A stretch of DNA of 64,000 nt, taken from the NCBI RefSeq assembly GCF_040066175.1, contig NZ_JBEAAM010000015.1:1-64000 (forward strand), read 5' to 3'. The notes under the pieces were generated by a model. It was not told the origin of the DNA. It did no database searches and saw only the letters and a program-made list of their open reading frames with translations. Below are positions 60,965-64,000 of the stretch, piece after piece. This stretch comes from Solimonas sp040066175 (GTDB lineage: Bacteria > Pseudomonadota > Gammaproteobacteria > Nevskiales > Nevskiaceae). The stretch's first letter is position 1; every line of letters begins with the position of its first letter. The translations under genes were made by a program, and so were the position numbers.

Positions 60965-63628
60965 GTGAAACCACAATTCTGGACCCGGGACTGGTTTGCC
61001 GCGGTCGCCTTCAGTCTGGTCTTCGCCGTGCTCGCGTTCGCCGTCTTCGCCGACGGCTTCGAGTCGCTGGAACGCTACACCTACGATCTCGGTGTGCGCG
61101 CGCGCGAGCGCACGCCTTCCGACCGCATCGCCATCGTCGCCATCGACGACGACTCGATCCGCAACCTCGGCCGCTGGCCGTGGCCGCGCACGCGCCAGGC
61201 CGAACTGATCGACAAGCTGCGCGAAGGCGGCGCCAAGGTCATCGGCAACACGGCGCTCTATCTCGAAGCAGAACAGTCTGGCGATGCTGCGCTGATCGCG
61301 ACGCTGCGCCAGCAACTCGACGCGTCGCCGCTGACCCAGCAGATCCCGGTCGAGATCGAGACCTTCAATCTCATGCTCAAGGACGCGGCGCACGGTTCAC
61401 CGCAAGTCGGCGAGATCGCGTCGGCATTCGAGACCTCGGCCCTGGTGCGGGACTACGGCCGGCTGGTCACCGAGCTGCTTGGCACCCTCGATGCCGCTGC
61501 GCGCGCCTCCGGCGACGGCCGGCTCTCCGGCGCCCTGCAGGCTCAGGGCCGCACGCTGCTGCCGATGGTGTTCACGATCGGCCGGCCGCAGGGTCGCCCG
61601 GACGCGCTCCTGCCCGAGTTCGTCCGCCGCAGCGCGCTGACGCGCATCGCGGACCGTGTCGGTGCGCGCGCGGACGGCGCCCTGCCGCTGCCGACGCGCG
61701 AGGCTTTCGTCCCCATCGCGGTCCTGGGCGAAGCCGCCGCCGCCGTCGGCCATCTCAACACCACGCCCGACGTCGATGGTGCCGTCCGCTACGAACCTCT
61801 CGTGCTCCAGCATTTCGACGAGTTCTATCCGTCGCTGTCCCTGCTGATCGCCGCGAGCGCGCTCAATCTCGGGCCGCAGGACATCGAGGTACGGCTCGGC
61901 GAAGGCGTGGCGATGGGCGGACTGGAGATCGGCACCAGTCCGGCGCTGCGCATGTACACGCATTTCTATCGCGGCGATGGCACACGCCCCGCATTCCCGG
62001 TCGATTCCGCGTATGACCTGCTGTCCGGCAAGCTGCCGGCGAGCAAGTACAAGGACAAGATCGTGCTGATCGGCACGACCGCGGTCGGCACCGGCGATAC
62101 CTTCGCCACGCCGGTGTCGCCGGCGACCGCGCCGGTGGTCACCCTCGCCCACGCGGTCTCCAGCCTGCTGCAGGGCGACTACTTCACGCATCCGGCGTGG
62201 ACCGGATGGGTCGAACTGGCCGTGTTCCTGGCCATCGTCGCCTACCTGGCGCTGGCGCTGCCCCGCCTGGGCCCGACGCCTTCGGCGGCGCTGACGCTGG
62301 CGCTCGCCGTCGGCCTGATCGTGACGCAGATCGGCGTCATGGCATCCAGCGCCGTATGGCTCAAGCTCACAGTCGCCGCGGTCTTCCTGCTCGCCGGCCA
62401 CGCGTTCATGACGGTGAAGAAGTTCAACATCACCGAGCGACTCAAGCAGAGCAGCGAAGTCGAGAGCGCGGAGTCGAACCGCATGCTCGGGCTCGCATTC
62501 CAGGGCCAGGGCCAGCTCGACATGGCATTCGAGAAGTTCCGCCGCGTGCAGCCGGTGGACGACAAGCTGCTCGACCTGATCTACAACCTCGCGCTGGACT
62601 TCGAGCGCAAGCGGCAGTTCAACAAGGCCGAATCCGCGTATCAGTACATCGCCGGCTTCAACAAGGATTTCCGCGACATCCAGCAGAAGCTCAGCCGCGC
62701 GAAGAAGCTGTCGGAGACGGTCATCCTCGGCGGCAATGCCGCCAGCTCGCATCCCGGCGGTACGCTGGTGCTCGACGCCACCGCGCAGATCGAAAAGCCC
62801 ATGCTCGGCCGCTACCAGGTCGAGAAGGAACTCGGCAAGGGTGCGATGGGCATCGTCTACATGGGCAAGGACCCCAAGATCGGCCGCCAGGTCGCGATCA
62901 AGACGATGGCGCTGTCGCAGGAGTTCGAGCCGGACGAACTCGCCAGCGTCAAGGAGCGCTTTTTCCGCGAAGCGGAAACCGCCGGGCGCCTGACCCACCC
63001 GAACATCGTCTCGATCTACGACGCCGGCGAGGAACACGATCTCGCCTACATCGCGATGGAGTTCGTGCGCGGCCACGACCTGACGCGCCACACCAAGCCC
63101 AATGCCCTGCTGCCGGTGCGCGAGGTCTTGCGGCTGATGGCGGACGCCGCCGACGCGCTCGACTACGCGCATGCCAACGGAATCGTGCACCGCGACATCA
63201 AGCCGGCCAACATGATGCTGATCGAGGCCACGCAGACCCTCAAGCTGATGGACTTCGGCATCGCCCGCATCACCGATTCGAGCAAGACCAAGACCGGCAT
63301 GGTGCTGGGCACACCCAGCTACATGTCGCCCGAGCAGCTCGCCGGCAAGCGCGTCGATGGCCGCTCCGACCTGTTCTCGCTCGGCGTCACGCTCTACCAG
63401 CTGCTGACCGGCGCATTGCCGTTCCAGGCGGACTCGATGGTCAACCTGATGATGAAGATCGCCAGCGAGGCGCACACGCCGGCGACCACGCTGCGGCCGG
63501 ATCTGCCGCCGGCGATCGAACCGATCATCGACAAGGCCCTGCACAAGAATGCCGACGAGCGCTATCAGCGCGGCGCCGACATGGCACGCGACCTGCGCGG
63601 CGTGATGTCCACCGTCACCGCGGGGTAG
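60965..63628 (+). CDS. CHASE2-domain membrane serine/threonine protein kinase
   Basis: 887 residues. One N-terminal membrane helix (about 10-30), a large periplasmic CHASE2 sensor (about 35-400; VAIDDDSIRNLGRWPWPR), then about three membrane helices (about 410-485). A helical, TPR-like linker (about 495-580) joins to a Hanks-type kinase domain (about 615-880). Kinase motifs are intact: GKGAMGIVY, VAIKT, HRDIKPANMM, DFGIAR and MSPEQL. The GTG start follows GGGGA. A PP2C phosphatase gene begins 5 bp downstream and probably reverses its phosphorylation. The ligand is unknown. Confidence 0.92.
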   Translation: MKPQFWTRDWFAAVAFSLVFAVLAFAVFADGFESLERYTYDLGVRARERTPSDRIAIVAIDDDSIRNLGRWPWPRTRQAELIDKLREGGAKVIGNTALYLEAEQSGDAALIATLRQQLDASPLTQQIPVEIETFNLMLKDAAHGSPQVGEIASAFETSALVRDYGRLVTELLGTLDAAARASGDGRLSGALQAQGRTLLPMVFTIGRPQGRPDALLPEFVRRSALTRIADRVGARADGALPLPTREAFVPIAVLGEAAAAVGHLNTTPDVDGAVRYEPLVLQHFDEFYPSLSLLIAASALNLGPQDIEVRLGEGVAMGGLEIGTSPALRMYTHFYRGDGTRPAFPVDSAYDLLSGKLPASKYKDKIVLIGTTAVGTGDTFATPVSPATAPVVTLAHAVSSLLQGDYFTHPAWTGWVELAVFLAIVAYLALALPRLGPTPSAALTLALAVGLIVTQIGVMASSAVWLKLTVAAVFLLAGHAFMTVKKFNITERLKQSSEVESAESNRMLGLAFQGQGQLDMAFEKFRRVQPVDDKLLDLIYNLALDFERKRQFNKAESAYQYIAGFNKDFRDIQQKLSRAKKLSETVILGGNAASSHPGGTLVLDATAQIEKPMLGRYQVEKELGKGAMGIVYMGKDPKIGRQVAIKTMALSQEFEPDELASVKERFFREAETAGRLTHPNIVSIYDAGEEHDLAYIAMEFVRGHDLTRHTKPNALLPVREVLRLMADAADALDYAHANGIVHRDIKPANMMLIEATQTLKLMDFGIARITDSSKTKTGMVLGTPSYMSPEQLAGKRVDGRSDLFSLGVTLYQLLTGALPFQADSMVNLMMKIASEAHTPATTLRPDLPPAIEPIIDKALHKNADERYQRGADMARDLRGVMSTVTAG

Positions 63629-63633
63629 GGCTC

Positions 63634-64000
63634 ATGGCGCTGAAGGACAAGGTCACCACGGCGCTGCTCTCGGACACTGGCCGCGTGCGTCAGAACAACG
63701 AGGACGCGGTCGGCGAGGATCCCGACATCGGGCTGCTGGTGCTGGCCGACGGCATGGGCGGCTACAACGCCGGCGAGATCGCCAGCGGCATCGCGGTCAC
63801 GACGGTTCTCGACGTCGCCAAGCGCAACTGGCCCTCGCTCAAGCATGGCCAGATCGACGCCACGACCGGCCTGGGCGCCGAATCGCAGATGCTCAAGTCG
63901 GCGGTGGAGGACGCGCACCGGGCGATCCACGCGGTGGCGCAGAGTCAGCCGCAATGCGCGGGCATGGGCACGACCATCGTCACCTGCCTGCTGCACGACG
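63634..64000 (+). CDS. PP2C-type serine/threonine phosphatase, cut by the window end
   Basis: First 122 codons of a PPM/PP2C phosphatase; the gene continues past the window. The metal-binding motifs of the family are present: SDTGRVRQNNEDA (about 13-25), LADGMGGYNAGE (about 37-48) and AGMGTTIV (about 109-116). No signal peptide; cytoplasmic. The ATG at 63634 lies 5 bp after the kinase stop, so the pair is an operon and probably forms a reversible phosphorylation switch. Confidence 0.92.
   Translation, partial: MALKDKVTTALLSDTGRVRQNNEDAVGEDPDIGLLVLADGMGGYNAGEIASGIAVTTVLDVAKRNWPSLKHGQIDATTGLGAESQMLKSAVEDAHRAIHAVAQSQPQCAGMGTTIVTCLLHD

Overview
The window is 64 kb of a GC-rich bacterial chromosome, almost completely filled with genes and without rRNA, tRNA, CRISPR, phage or insertion-sequence genes that I can see. 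The gene set points to a gammaproteobacterium, most likely of the Xanthomonadales (Lysobacterales). The reasons are the gacA/uvrY-uvrC-pgsA order, the minor-pilin operon fimT-pilV-pilW-pilX-pilY1-pilE, purB followed by a small conserved protein, the alaC-hom-thrC-recJ order, and a DarA/DarB pair. The taxonomic call is inference from gene content; no rRNA is present to test it.

Layout. 0-3.4 kb (minus): gacA/uvrY, uvrC and pgsA, with a 102-bp tandem repeat running over the 3' end of pgsA. 3.6-5.7 kb (plus): a Tat-exported PhoX-type phosphatase with a possible Pho box and a clear terminator. 5.8-9.3 kb (minus): a tightly overlapping four-gene set, darA-darB-(131-aa orphan)-BtrH-like, probably a dialkylresorcinol pathway with an added acyltransferase. 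9.4-16.6 kb (minus): malate synthase, rraA, dsbB, class I fumarase, an unusual sigma-54-activator-like AAA+ protein and class II fumarase. 16.7-25 kb (plus): purB, a small conserved protein and the type IV minor pilin operon. 25-32 kb (minus): thioesterase, DUF1289 protein, OmpA-like protein, pyrD, an atypical ABC1/UbiB-family kinase, ribA and a long FabG-type reductase. 32-44.7 kb (mixed): Ig-like secreted protein, class III nucleotide cyclase, uup, class V aminotransferase, PAS-GGDEF protein, tex, an Old Yellow Enzyme relative and a protein of unknown function.

44.8-57.3 kb (minus): a polytopic membrane protein, a cupredoxin-like protein, an amidohydrolase-type lipoprotein, recJ, thrC, hom, alaC, a TlpA thioredoxin, ffh and a class-II-phosphodiesterase-like metallo-hydrolase. 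57.3-64 kb: ypjD/ccsA-like and yfjD/corC-like genes (plus), radA (minus), then a CHASE2 Ser/Thr kinase followed by a PP2C phosphatase cut by the window end.

Most of the window is core metabolism: TCA/glyoxylate enzymes, threonine, pyrimidine and riboflavin biosynthesis, DNA repair and protein targeting. Signalling runs through GacA, a nucleotide cyclase, a diguanylate cyclase and a kinase/phosphatase pair. The most novel parts are the darA-darB-orphan-BtrH locus, the ABC1 protein with a glycine-containing nucleotide loop and a KxAQ motif, the AAA+ protein with a GAFPGA loop and no DNA-binding domain, and the cupredoxin/membrane-protein/lipoprotein trio. No gap between genes exceeds 300 bases except the left edge (1-323), which holds the tandem repeat.
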